From Nereida sp965655635 (GTDB taxonomy: Bacteria; Pseudomonadota; Alphaproteobacteria; Rhodobacterales; Rhodobacteraceae), in assembly GCF_965655635.1 (NCBI RefSeq), contig NZ_CBFHHE010000002.1:1-64000 (forward strand): 64,000 bases of DNA. Reading direction: 5' to 3'. Numbering within the stretch: position 1 is the stretch's first letter; every line of letters starts with the position of its first letter. The notes beneath the pieces are model-generated. The model was not told where the DNA came from and made no database searches. It was given only the letters and a program-made list of their open reading frames with translations. Below, in pieces: positions 17,083-25,948 of this stretch. The position numbers were made by a program, and so were the translations under genes.

Positions 17083-18414
17083 ATGAGGGAGTTTATTGGT
17101 GCTATTTTGTTTGCAGCGTCCGCGACCTTTGGTTGCATCGCCCCCAGCACAAGCATGGCACAGCCCCTACGGCTTGAGATTACGGACGGCGTCATTGAGC
17201 CGCTGCCTTTTGCCTTGCCAACTTTTATTTCCGAGACATCCAACGCGGGTGAGATGGCTCAGCAAATCAGTGGTCTGGTCGCAGATGATTTGCGCGGCAC
17301 TGGGTTGTTCCGCCAAATCCAGCCGGAAGTGTTCATCAGCCAAATCAGCGCCTTTGGTGCGCCGGTACAATACCCCGATTGGCGCGCGATCAATGCCCAA
17401 GCGCTGATCACCGGTGCTGTTGCAGTAAGTGGCAATGGCCGCGTGACCGTTAAATTCCGTCTGTATGATGTATTCGCCGGGTCCGAGTTGGGCCAAGGTC
17501 TTCAGTTCGTCGGCACCACTGATAGCTGGCGCCGGATGGCTCATAAAGTGGCCGACGAGGTTTATGCACGCATCACAGGCGAAGGCCCTTATTTTGACAG
17601 TCGCGTTGTTTTTGTTGGCGAAACTGGCCCAAAAGAGACCCGCGCTAAACGCCTTGGGATTATGGATTTTGACGGCGCAAACGTTCAATATCTGACGGAT
17701 AGTAGCGCCATTGTGCTTGCACCGCGTTTTTCACCTGACGGTGAACGGGTGCTCTACACCAGCTACGAGACAGGCTTCCCGCGCATCTACGTGTTGGACG
17801 TTGGCCGTGTTTCGCAGCGCGCGCTTGATGTTCCCGACGGCTCAATGAGTTTTGCGCCGCGTTTTGCGCCTGACGGACGGACTGTGGTGTTCTCCCTCAC
17901 AACTGGGGGTAACACGGATCTTTACACGCTTGATGTGCGCACCAATGCGCGTACACGACTGACGTCGACCCCTGCTATTGAAACGGCCCCAAGTTACTCA
18001 CCGGATGGGCGCAGCATTGTGTTTGAAAGCGATCGCTCAGGTTCGCCGCAGCTGTATATTATGCCTGCAACGGGTGGTGAGGCGCGCCGCATTAGCACAG
18101 GCGCGGGACGCTACGGCACGCCAGTTTGGTCGCCGAAGGGTGATTTGATTGCGTTTACGAAGCAAAATCGCGGCCGGTTTCATATTGGCGTGATGCGCAC
18201 GGATGGCTCTGAGGAGCGGCTTTTGACGGCGTCTTTCCTTGATGAGGGCCCAACGTGGTCGCCCAACGGTCGGGTCATCATGTTTACCCGTGAAACCCAA
18301 GGGGTCAATGGCGCGCCTGCGCTTTATTCAGTGGATATTTCGGGGCGTAATCTCGCAAAAGTGCGCACTCAAACGGCGGCATCAGATCCTTCATGGTCGC
18401 CTTTGCAGCGCTGA
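17083..18414 (+). CDS. tolB: Tol-Pal system beta-propeller protein TolB
   Basis: TolB is a periplasmic protein (443 residues from 17083) that binds Pal and TolA. A signal peptide is clear (MREFIGAILFAASATFG...STSMA, cleaved before QPLRLEI). The N-terminal domain (about residues 27-160) is followed by propeller repeats with the pattern SPDG-x(5-6)-Y/F (SPDGERVLYTSY, APDGRTVVFSL, SPDGRSIVFESDRSG, SPKGDLIAFTK, SPNGRVIMFTR). An upstream ATG at 17068 is possible, but AGGGAT 6 bases before 17083 and the signal-peptide geometry favour this start. Confidence 0.95.
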   Translation: MREFIGAILFAASATFGCIAPSTSMAQPLRLEITDGVIEPLPFALPTFISETSNAGEMAQQISGLVADDLRGTGLFRQIQPEVFISQISAFGAPVQYPDWRAINAQALITGAVAVSGNGRVTVKFRLYDVFAGSELGQGLQFVGTTDSWRRMAHKVADEVYARITGEGPYFDSRVVFVGETGPKETRAKRLGIMDFDGANVQYLTDSSAIVLAPRFSPDGERVLYTSYETGFPRIYVLDVGRVSQRALDVPDGSMSFAPRFAPDGRTVVFSLTTGGNTDLYTLDVRTNARTRLTSTPAIETAPSYSPDGRSIVFESDRSGSPQLYIMPATGGEARRISTGAGRYGTPVWSPKGDLIAFTKQNRGRFHIGVMRTDGSEERLLTASFLDEGPTWSPNGRVIMFTRETQGVNGAPALYSVDISGRNLAKVRTQTAASDPSWSPLQR

Positions 18415-18476
18415 TGTGCTAATTTGACGACAAACAACAACAATAATCGCAGTTCATCTAAGACAGGACATCATTC

Positions 18477-19001
18477 ATGAAGACGTTGACAAAATCAGCA
18501 CTGCTTATCGCGGGCATGTCATTGGCCGCCTGTAGTAACGGCACCCTATTCGGCTCCGGCGGCGGTATTGGCGGCAGTGGAAATGGCGCTTTCGGTGCCA
18601 ACGGTGGGGTGGGTGTCAGCGAACTTGATCCCGCATCTGTCGGCTATTTCAATGAAACCGTCGGCAACAAAATTCTGTTTGATGTGGACCAAAGCACGTT
18701 GAACGCCTCGGGTCGCTCTATTCTGGATGGTCAGGTGGCTTGGCTGCGCGCCAACCCTGCAGTTATTGCCGTGATCGAAGGTCACGCGGATGAGCAGGGC
18801 ACGCGTGAGTATAACTTGGCCCTTGGCGCGCGGCGCTCTAATGCGGTGCGTGAGTATCTGGTCAGCCAAGGTATCGCGGGCACGCGCCTGCGTACGCTGA
18901 CATATGGCAAGGAACGCCCGATCGCCGCGTGTTCGACCGAGAGTTGTTATGCGCAAAACCGCCGTGCGGTTACCATCTTGTCTGGATCAGGCACAAGCTG
19001 A
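18477..19001 (+). CDS. pal: Peptidoglycan-associated lipoprotein Pal
   Basis: Pal is an outer-membrane lipoprotein (174 residues) that anchors the outer membrane to peptidoglycan. The lipobox is LAAC, with the acylated cysteine at residue 19. A glycine-rich flexible linker follows (SGGGIGGSGNGAFGANGG), then the OmpA-like domain with VIEGHADEQGTREYN and LGARRSNAVREYL, the peptidoglycan-binding signature. Its stop shares one base with the cpoB start. Confidence 0.97.
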   Translation: MKTLTKSALLIAGMSLAACSNGTLFGSGGGIGGSGNGAFGANGGVGVSELDPASVGYFNETVGNKILFDVDQSTLNASGRSILDGQVAWLRANPAVIAVIEGHADEQGTREYNLALGARRSNAVREYLVSQGIAGTRLRTLTYGKERPIAACSTESCYAQNRRAVTILSGSGTS

Positions 19002-19816
19002 TGCGGGCGCTGCGGGTTGTTGCAATATGTGCCGTGCTGCTGCCTTTTGGGGCAGCACTGAGCGCGGAAACTTTGGGGGATGTGCGGGCTGATCTGTCCC
19101 GACTCGCCGCCGAAATCAACAGCCTGCGCGCCGAATTATCCGCCACTGGTAGCACCAATCCGCTTGCGGGAGATGTTTCTACCCTTGCGCGCATTGAAAC
19201 CCTTGAGGCGACAGTGTCGCAGTTGACTGCAAAGACCGAGCAACTGGACATTCGCATCAATTCGGTGGTGCGTGATGGAACAAACCGCCTAGATGATTTG
19301 AATTTCCGGATTTGCGATCTGGATCCCGCCTGTGACATCGCCACCATCGGGACGACTGCCGTGTTAGGCGGCGTTGAAGTTGTGGGGCCTGCTACGAATG
19401 TGGTGGTACCAGAGCAAAATGACGTTTCGCTGGCTATTGGCGAGCGGACAGATTTTGAGCGGGCTGAGGCGGCGCTCATCTCAGGTGACTTTCGCGGCGC
19501 CGCGGACCAGTTTTCGACCTTTACCGAGACCTACCCAGGCGGCCCGCTAGCGACCCGTGCGAATTTGTTGCGCGGTGATGCACTTGCGGGACTAGGTGAT
19601 ATGGCGCCGGCTGCGCGTGCCTATCTTGATGCGTTTTCTGGTGCGCCAAGTGGTCCTGAGGCCGCCCCTTCGCTGTATAGGCTTGGCACATCCCTTGCGG
19701 ATTTGGGCCAGAAATCTGAAGCCTGTGTTACCTTGGGTGAGGTCACCAGCCGTTTTACATCCGCCCCCGAAGCTGCCCAAGCGGCGGCTGCTCGTTTGAA
19801 CATGGGCTGCGAATAG
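19001..19816 (+). CDS. cpoB: Cell division coordinator CpoB / YbgF
   Basis: This periplasmic protein (271 residues) coordinates Tol-Pal function with peptidoglycan synthesis. The ATG at 19001 (shared A with the pal stop) begins a signal peptide MRALRVVAICAVLLPFGAALSA. A coiled-coil segment follows at residues 27-90 (RADLSRLAAEINSLRAEL), and the TPR domain covers about residues 150-270 (AEAALISGDFRGAADQFSTF). The frame extends 24 codons upstream inside pal, which is not used. The two cysteines in ICDLDPACD are unusual for a TPR coordinator and might pair in the periplasm. Confidence 0.92.
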   Translation: MRALRVVAICAVLLPFGAALSAETLGDVRADLSRLAAEINSLRAELSATGSTNPLAGDVSTLARIETLEATVSQLTAKTEQLDIRINSVVRDGTNRLDDLNFRICDLDPACDIATIGTTAVLGGVEVVGPATNVVVPEQNDVSLAIGERTDFERAEAALISGDFRGAADQFSTFTETYPGGPLATRANLLRGDALAGLGDMAPAARAYLDAFSGAPSGPEAAPSLYRLGTSLADLGQKSEACVTLGEVTSRFTSAPEAAQAAAARLNMGCE

Positions 19817-19819
19817 GGC

Positions 19820-21052
19820 GTGGTTTCAACGGCTGTTTTGATCGACAAACTGGATCAGCTGTATGGCTGGGAACCGCCCGCGTTAATTGGTGTGGCGGTA
19901 TCTGGCGGGTCTGACAGCCTTGCTCTGCTGCATCTGTTGAACGACTGGGGGCGTGCAAAGATTGTTGCGGCCACGGTCGATCATGGTTTGCGAAAAGAGG
20001 CGGCTGAGGAGGCCGCCTATGTTGGCCGCATTTGTGCGGCCCTCAATATTCCACATGATACGCTGCGTTGGGCCGCATGGAACGGCAGTGGCAATGTCCA
20101 AGACGAAGCGCGCCGTGCGCGCTATGGCCTTTTGGCGCGTTGGGGTAAAAAGCGCGGTGTTGATTTTGTGACACTTGGACATACCCGCGATGATGTGGCG
20201 GAGACATTCCTGATGCGGCTGGCCCGTAAGTCTGGTGTTGATGGTCTGGCGGCCATGGCCGCACGTGCGGACAAAAATGGGATGCGCTTTGATCGACCGC
20301 TGTTGGACGTGGGCCGTGCCGACCTACGGCACTACTTGCATGAAATGGGTGTCGCGTGGGTTGATGATCCGTCCAATGACAATGATGCATTTGACCGCGT
20401 AAAGGCACGCCAGCTGCTTGAGAATTTGGGTGAAATGGGGATCACGTCAGATGTGCTGGGCAGTGTCGCTGCTAAGTTGCGTGCTGAGCGGTCCGCCTTG
20501 GGGCAGGCCGTCTATGAGCTTGCTGACCGGATCACACACGAGGAAGCAGGCGACGTCATCATTGACGCCAAACGGTTCTCTATTGCGCATCCTGAATTGC
20601 AGCGCCGCCTTTTGAACGGTGCTCTTCAATGGGTGGCCAGTGCGGATTACACACCGCGCCATGATGCCTTGGTGGAGGTCGCGCAGGCGATCGATATGCG
20701 ACAGACCAAAACGCTTCACGGCTGTCTGATTACGGCCGGTGCAGCAGATATTCGCATTGGCCGTGAATTTAACGCGGTTTGGGATGCAACCGCCCAACCG
20801 AGCGCGCTGTGGGATGGCCGCTGGCAGCTTGCTGGCCCAGCCGAGTTGGGCGATGAGGTGCGCGCGTTGGGTGAAGAAGGCTTGGGCCAATTGCCGGACT
20901 GGCGCGCCGCAGGATTGCCGCGCCGTTCATTGATGGCGTCACCATCTGTTTGGCGCGCAGACCGGCTAATTGCCGCTCCTTTGGCCTCATTTAATGCCGC
21001 ATGGAGCGCAAAATGCGCGACATCTTATATCAGTTCCCTTTTAACGCATTGA
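19820..21052 (+). CDS. tilS: tRNA(Ile)-lysidine synthase
   Basis: TilS modifies cytidine 34 of the minor tRNA-Ile to lysidine, which sets decoding of AUA. It is 410 residues long and starts with GTG three bases after the cpoB stop. The PP-loop ATP site is VAVSGGSDSLALL (about residues 27-39), and VTLGHTRDDVAETFLMRL carries the conserved H-x-x-D-D segment. The C-terminal part is divergent, as usual. Linkage to ftsH downstream is common in many bacteria. Confidence 0.94.
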   Translation: MVSTAVLIDKLDQLYGWEPPALIGVAVSGGSDSLALLHLLNDWGRAKIVAATVDHGLRKEAAEEAAYVGRICAALNIPHDTLRWAAWNGSGNVQDEARRARYGLLARWGKKRGVDFVTLGHTRDDVAETFLMRLARKSGVDGLAAMAARADKNGMRFDRPLLDVGRADLRHYLHEMGVAWVDDPSNDNDAFDRVKARQLLENLGEMGITSDVLGSVAAKLRAERSALGQAVYELADRITHEEAGDVIIDAKRFSIAHPELQRRLLNGALQWVASADYTPRHDALVEVAQAIDMRQTKTLHGCLITAGAADIRIGREFNAVWDATAQPSALWDGRWQLAGPAELGDEVRALGEEGLGQLPDWRAAGLPRRSLMASPSVWRADRLIAAPLASFNAAWSAKCATSYISSLLTH

Positions 21053-21075
21053 AGTTGGGGATGTAGTCTCTATTT
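21048..21075 (+). promoter_or_regulatory. Candidate RpoH-type promoter of ftsH
   Basis: ATTG (21048-21051), 17 bases, then TCTATTT (21069-21075) resembles the alphaproteobacterial heat-shock sigma pattern CTTG-N17-CYTATNT with two mismatches. It overlaps the tilS stop codon and would give a leader of about 60 bases for ftsH, a gene controlled by RpoH in several relatives. The match is suggestive only. Confidence 0.3.
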
Positions 21076-21141
21076 TAAAAGCTAACAGTTATGCACGCCC
21101 TTTAGGGGGTGATGCGATTCCCCACATTGAGGAGACCTCCC

Positions 21142-23055
21142 TTGGGTAACGCGCGAAATTTCGCCTTTTGGATCGTTCTTGGCCTGCTTGTGCTGGCCCT
21201 ATTCCAACTTGTTGGAGGCGGCCAAAGCACGGCAAACAGCTCTGAAGTTAGCTATTCTCAGTTTGTAGACGCCATTGAAGGTAACGAAGTGGCCAATGCC
21301 CGCGTTGACGGTGAACGGGTCACTTACCGTGGGACCGATGGCCGTGATTACACAACGATCATGCCGCGCGACGCGGAAGTGACTGATCTTTTGTTGGCCA
21401 GCGACATTCCGTTTGAGGCAAAATCACAAGAAACCAGTGGCTTCCAAGCGCTGCTCTTTAATCTATTGCCAATCTTGTTGCTGATCGGTGTGTGGATTTT
21501 CTTCATGCAGCGTATGCAAGGTGGCGGCAAAGGCGGGGCGATGGGCTTTGGGAAATCTAAGGCCAAGTTGCTGACAGAAAAACATGGTCGTGTAACGTTT
21601 GATGACGTTGCCGGTATCGATGAAGCTAAAGAAGAGCTCGAAGAGATTGTTGAGTTCTTGCGTAACCCACAGAAATTCAGCCGCTTGGGTGGTAAAATCC
21701 CCAAAGGGGCGCTTCTTGTTGGCCCCCCGGGTACGGGTAAAACCCTTCTCGCACGTGCAATCGCGGGTGAGGCTGGTGTACCCTTCTTTACTATTTCGGG
21801 GTCGGACTTCGTTGAGATGTTTGTAGGTGTTGGCGCGTCGCGTGTCCGTGACATGTTTGCGGATGCTAAAAAGAACGCGCCTTGCATTGTGTTCATCGAC
21901 GAAATTGACGCAGTCGGCCGCGCGCGTGGTTCTGGATACGGCGGCGGTAACGACGAACGTGAGCAAACGCTGAACCAACTGTTGGTTGAGATGGACGGCT
22001 TTGAAGCAAACGAAGGCGTTATCATTGTTGCGGCTACAAACCGTCGCGACGTGCTTGATCCGGCGTTGTTGCGTCCTGGTCGTTTTGATCGTCAAGTCAC
22101 TGTGCCTAACCCAGATATCAAAGGTCGTGAGAAAATTTTGGGTGTACACGCACGCAAAACACCGCTTAGCCCTGATGTTGACTTGCGCATTATAGCACGC
22201 GGCACGCCTGGTTTTTCGGGAGCGGATCTGGCGAACCTTGTGAACGAGTCTGCTTTGATGGCAGCGCGTGTTGGACGCCGTTTTGTTACGATGGAAGATT
22301 TTGAATCGGCTAAGGACAAAGTCATGATGGGTGCAGAGCGCCGCAGCATGGTCATGACAGCCGAGCAAAAAGAAATGACCGCATACCATGAAGCAGGTCA
22401 CGCCATCGTTGGTATCAGTCTGCCGAAGTGTGATCCTGTTTATAAGGCAACAATTATTCCGCGCGGCGGTGCTTTGGGCATGGTTATGAGCTTACCGGAA
22501 ATGGACCGTCTGAACATGTTTAAAGATGAATGCCACCAGCGCCTTGCCATGACTATGGCCGGCAAAGCGGCCGAAATCTTTAAATATGGTGAGGATGCTG
22601 TGTCAAACGGACCTGCTGGCGACATTCAGCAGGCTAGCCAACTCGCCCGTGCAATGGTGCTGCGGTGGGGCATGTCTGACAAAGTTGGCAACATCGACTA
22701 TGCAGAAGCTGCTGAAGGATACTCTGGCAACACTGCTGGTTTCTCAGTCTCGGCCAACACCAAAGAGTTGATTGAGGAAGAAGTGCGCGGATTTATCCAA
22801 CGCGGCTACGATAAAGCGGCTGAGATTATTCGGGAAAAATCCGAAGAGTTTGAGCGCCTTGCTCAAGGGCTGTTGGAGTACGAAACGCTCACTGGCGAAG
22901 AAATCAAGCGTGTGATGCGCGGCGAGCCACCACATCTGAGCAATGATGAGGATGACAAGGACGACGGTTCTGCGCCATCTGTCACAGCGGTGCCAAAAGC
23001 CAAGCGCCGCAAGCCGTCATCTGGCGATGAAGGTGGCTTGCCCGAGCCGACTTAG
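21142..23055 (+). CDS. ftsH: ATP-dependent zinc metalloprotease FtsH
   Basis: FtsH is a membrane-anchored AAA+ protease that degrades unassembled membrane proteins and regulators. The start is TTG at 21142 (MGNARNFAFWIVLG), placed by AGGAG (21130-21134) 7 bases upstream; an ATG 33 bases earlier lacks this support. It is 637 residues long. Two membrane helices flank a small periplasmic domain. Walker A is GPPGTGKT, Walker B CIVFIDEIDAVG, and the second region of homology ATNRRDVLDPALLRPGRFDRQ. The zinc site is HEAGH, with the third ligand in the GDIQQASQLA segment. The tail after residue 600 is charged and low in complexity. A strong terminator follows. Confidence 0.97.
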   Translation: MGNARNFAFWIVLGLLVLALFQLVGGGQSTANSSEVSYSQFVDAIEGNEVANARVDGERVTYRGTDGRDYTTIMPRDAEVTDLLLASDIPFEAKSQETSGFQALLFNLLPILLLIGVWIFFMQRMQGGGKGGAMGFGKSKAKLLTEKHGRVTFDDVAGIDEAKEELEEIVEFLRNPQKFSRLGGKIPKGALLVGPPGTGKTLLARAIAGEAGVPFFTISGSDFVEMFVGVGASRVRDMFADAKKNAPCIVFIDEIDAVGRARGSGYGGGNDEREQTLNQLLVEMDGFEANEGVIIVAATNRRDVLDPALLRPGRFDRQVTVPNPDIKGREKILGVHARKTPLSPDVDLRIIARGTPGFSGADLANLVNESALMAARVGRRFVTMEDFESAKDKVMMGAERRSMVMTAEQKEMTAYHEAGHAIVGISLPKCDPVYKATIIPRGGALGMVMSLPEMDRLNMFKDECHQRLAMTMAGKAAEIFKYGEDAVSNGPAGDIQQASQLARAMVLRWGMSDKVGNIDYAEAAEGYSGNTAGFSVSANTKELIEEEVRGFIQRGYDKAAEIIREKSEEFERLAQGLLEYETLTGEEIKRVMRGEPPHLSNDEDDKDDGSAPSVTAVPKAKRRKPSSGDEGGLPEPT

Positions 23056-23078
23056 GCCAGCTTTATGTGCTAATTTTG

Positions 23079-23117
23079 AAAGCCCCGTCGATGATTTCGG
23101 CGGGGCTTTTTCTTTTT
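23079..23117 (+). terminator. Intrinsic terminator after ftsH
   Basis: A 12-bp stem (AAAGCCCCGTCG with CGGCGGGGCTTT, one G-T pair; 23079-23090 with 23098-23109) has a 7-base loop and is followed by a T-rich run to 23117. It ends the transcript that includes ftsH. Confidence 0.9.
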
Positions 23118-23280
23118 GGACAGGTGACTGCTCCAGCTGAGAATGATGCAAATCGGAAACTTCGTATACGGCGGTGGACGGTGACGCGCCGAAAATTGTC
23201 GGAATCGACGGGCGTGATTTCAAATGATGGCTCTACCAACGACTCAACGAAACGTGGACATCAATAGGGAACCCTGCGCC

Positions 23281-24957
23281 ATGGCATATAAGACCGACAT
23301 CGAAATTGCGCGCGAAGCGAAGAAGAAGCCGATCCAAGAGATTGGCGCAAAACTGGGCATTGGTTCTGATGATCTGCTTCCCTACGGCCACGATAAAGCC
23401 AAGGTCAGCCAGAAATTCATCGACTCCGTTCAAGGTAACGAGAGTGGTAAACTGATCCTTGTGACTGCAATCAACCCAACTCCGGCGGGCGAAGGCAAAA
23501 CCACAACAACCGTGGGCCTTGGGGATGGTCTGAACCGCATTGGCAAAAAAGCGGCTGTTTGTATCCGTGAAGCATCGCTTGGGCCGAACTTCGGCATGAA
23601 GGGCGGCGCTGCGGGTGGTGGTTACGCGCAAATCGTCCCGATGGAAGACATGAATCTGCACTTTACCGGTGACTTCCACGCGATTACCTCGGCGCACTCA
23701 CTGCTTTCTGCAATGATCGACAACCACATTTATTGGGGCAACGAGCAGGAAATCGATATCCGCCGTGTTCAGTGGAAGCGCGTTGTAGACATGAATGATC
23801 GCGCCCTCCGCCAGATCACCGCTTCGTTGGGCGGCGTGGCAAACGGCTTTCCGCGTGAAGCTGGTTTTGACATTACGGTTGCATCCGAAGTTATGGCGAT
23901 CTTGTGCCTAGCCAACAACCTCAAGGACTTGCAGCAGCGTCTTGGCGACATGATCGTGGCTTACCGCCGTGACCGTACCCCTGTGTTTTGCCGCGATATC
24001 AAGGCCGATGGTGCTATGACCGTACTTCTGAAAGATGCGATGCAGCCTAACCTTGTTCAGACACTTGAGAATAACCCTGCGTTTGTACATGGCGGTCCGT
24101 TTGCCAATATTGCACACGGCTGTAACTCTGTGATTGCTACGAACACTGCGCTCAAAATTGCAGATTTTGTTGTGACCGAAGCAGGATTTGGCGCGGACCT
24201 TGGCGCCGAAAAATTCATGAACATCAAGTGCCGCAAAGCTGGCCTTGCACCAGACTGCGTTGTTTTGGTTGCAACTGTGCGGGCAATGAAAATGAACGGT
24301 GGCATAGCGAAAGCGGACCTTGGCGCTGAAAACGTTGATGCGGTGAAAGAAGGCTGTGCGAACCTTGGGCGCCACATTGGCAACCTCAAATCATTCGGCG
24401 TGCCTGTGGTTGTTGCGATCAACCATTTCGTTACGGACACGGACGCCGAGGTTCAGGCAGTTAAGGATTACGTTGCGACCCAGGGGTCCGAAGCTATTCT
24501 TTCACGGCACTGGGAATTGGGCTCTGAAGGCTCTGAGGCTTTGGCAAAACGTGTGGCCGAGATTGCCGAAAGTGGGGCAGCCCAGTTTGCCCCGATTTAT
24601 CCAGATGACATGTCGTTGATGGAGAAAATCAACACAATCGCCAAGACAATCTACCGCGCTGACGAAGTTCTGGCGGATCAGAAAATTCGCGATCAGTTGA
24701 AACTTTGGGAAGAGCAGGGCTATGGGCACTTGCCGATCTGTATGGCCAAGACGCAATACTCGTTCAGCACGGACCCGAACCTGCGCGGTGCGCCCGTTGG
24801 TCACTCGGTGCCGGTGCGTGAAGTACGCCTGAGCGCCGGTGCAGGTTTTGTTGTGGTTGTTTGCGGTGAAATCATGACCATGCCAGGTTTGCCGCGCGTT
24901 CCGTCTGCAGAAAATATCCACCTGAATGATGACGGCCAAATCGAAGGCCTATTCTGA
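23281..24957 (+). CDS. fhs: Formate--tetrahydrofolate ligase
   Basis: This enzyme makes 10-formyl-tetrahydrofolate from formate, THF and ATP. It is 558 residues long from MAYKTDIEIAREAKKKP; 19 upstream in-frame codons are not conserved-looking and are excluded. The P-loop TPAGEGKTTTTVGL lies near residue 65, GPNFGMKGGAAGGGYAQ near 102 and the C-terminal substrate region VRLSAGAGFVVVVCGEI near 520. It lies upstream of folD, giving a one-carbon module typical of marine Rhodobacterales that oxidise or assimilate methyl groups. Confidence 0.97.
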   Translation: MAYKTDIEIAREAKKKPIQEIGAKLGIGSDDLLPYGHDKAKVSQKFIDSVQGNESGKLILVTAINPTPAGEGKTTTTVGLGDGLNRIGKKAAVCIREASLGPNFGMKGGAAGGGYAQIVPMEDMNLHFTGDFHAITSAHSLLSAMIDNHIYWGNEQEIDIRRVQWKRVVDMNDRALRQITASLGGVANGFPREAGFDITVASEVMAILCLANNLKDLQQRLGDMIVAYRRDRTPVFCRDIKADGAMTVLLKDAMQPNLVQTLENNPAFVHGGPFANIAHGCNSVIATNTALKIADFVVTEAGFGADLGAEKFMNIKCRKAGLAPDCVVLVATVRAMKMNGGIAKADLGAENVDAVKEGCANLGRHIGNLKSFGVPVVVAINHFVTDTDAEVQAVKDYVATQGSEAILSRHWELGSEGSEALAKRVAEIAESGAAQFAPIYPDDMSLMEKINTIAKTIYRADEVLADQKIRDQLKLWEEQGYGHLPICMAKTQYSFSTDPNLRGAPVGHSVPVREVRLSAGAGFVVVVCGEIMTMPGLPRVPSAENIHLNDDGQIEGLF

Positions 24958-24964
24958 TTGAAAC

Positions 24965-24999
24965 CAAAGCGCGCGCGGCATTGAGCCAAGCGCGCTTTG
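24965..24999 (+). promoter_or_regulatory. Hairpin between fhs and folD
   Basis: A perfect 10-bp inverted repeat, CAAAGCGCGC (24965-24974) with GCGCGCTTTG (24990-24999), has a 15-base loop, starts 7 bases after the fhs stop and has no T-run. It could stabilise the upstream mRNA or act as a partial terminator between the two one-carbon genes. Confidence 0.5.
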
Positions 25000-25041
25000 A
25001 CCTTCGGTGAGGATATTTGAAAACAAAAGAAGAGATGAAAA

Positions 25042-25944
25042 ATGACTGCTACAGTTATTGACGGTAAAGAATTTGCAGCGCGCGTACGTGCCAAAGTGGC
25101 CGATCACGTCACACGCCTGAAAGACGAAAACGGCATTACACCTGGCCTTGCGGTTGTGCTGGTGGGCGAAGATCCGGCAAGCCAAGTCTATGTGCGCTCC
25201 AAAGGTAAGATGACTGTCGAAGTTGGCATGAATAGTTTTGTACACAAGCTTGACGTGAATACTTCGGAAGAAGACCTGCTTGCTCTGATTGAAAAGCTAA
25301 ACAACGATCCTGCGGTACACGGCATTTTGTGTCAGCTGCCGCTGCCAAAGCATTTGGATGAAGACCTTATTATCAACTCGATTTCTCCTGCCAAGGACGT
25401 CGACGGCTTCCACATTTCTAATGTTGGGCTGCTCGGGACTGGGCAAAAATCAATGGTGCCTTGTACGCCGCTTGGTTGTTTGATGATGCTGCGGGATCAT
25501 CATGGCTCGATCAGTGGGATGAATGCTGTGGTGATCGGACGTTCCAATATCGTGGGCAAACCGATGGCCCAACTTTTGCTGCATGACAGCGCCACGGTGA
25601 CCATTGCACATTCGCGCACGAAAGATTTGGCTGATGTTGTGCGGGCGGCTGATATTGTTGTTGCTGCAGTCGGGCGTCCTGAGATGGTGCCTGGCGATTG
25701 GATCAAGCAAGGTGCGACTGTGATCGATGTGGGCATTAACCGAATTGACGCGCCTGAAAAAGGTGAGGGTAAAACCCGCCTTGTGGGCGACGTTGATTAC
25801 GCCAGTTGTGCCGAAGTGGCCGGTGCTATCACGCCGGTTCCGGGCGGCGTTGGCCCCATGACAATTGCCTGTTTGTTGGCCAATACGGTTACGGCGTGCT
25901 GTCGCGCGAATGGCCTTGCGGAGCCAGAGGGCCTTACCGCGTAA
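25042..25944 (+). CDS. folD: Methylenetetrahydrofolate dehydrogenase / cyclohydrolase
   Basis: FolD is a bifunctional enzyme that interconverts methylene-, methenyl- and 10-formyl-THF with NADP (300 residues). Motifs seen are VGEDPASQVYVRSK with the conserved Tyr and Lys of the active site, PLPKHLDEDLIINSISPAKDVDGFH, the nucleotide-binding segment VVIGRSNIVGKPMAQLLL, and the C-terminal TPVPGGVGPMT. It stands 84 bases after fhs, probably in the same operon, separated by a hairpin. The convergent pdeM gene ends 4 bases away. Confidence 0.97.
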   Translation: MTATVIDGKEFAARVRAKVADHVTRLKDENGITPGLAVVLVGEDPASQVYVRSKGKMTVEVGMNSFVHKLDVNTSEEDLLALIEKLNNDPAVHGILCQLPLPKHLDEDLIINSISPAKDVDGFHISNVGLLGTGQKSMVPCTPLGCLMMLRDHHGSISGMNAVVIGRSNIVGKPMAQLLLHDSATVTIAHSRTKDLADVVRAADIVVAAVGRPEMVPGDWIKQGATVIDVGINRIDAPEKGEGKTRLVGDVDYASCAEVAGAITPVPGGVGPMTIACLLANTVTACCRANGLAEPEGLTA

Positions 25945-25948
25945 TTAT

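Noticed and set aside
21463..22401. 312-codon minus-strand ORF inside ftsH
   Set aside because: It is the antisense shadow of a highly conserved coding region; its product is rich in Cys, His and Arg and has no domain pattern.
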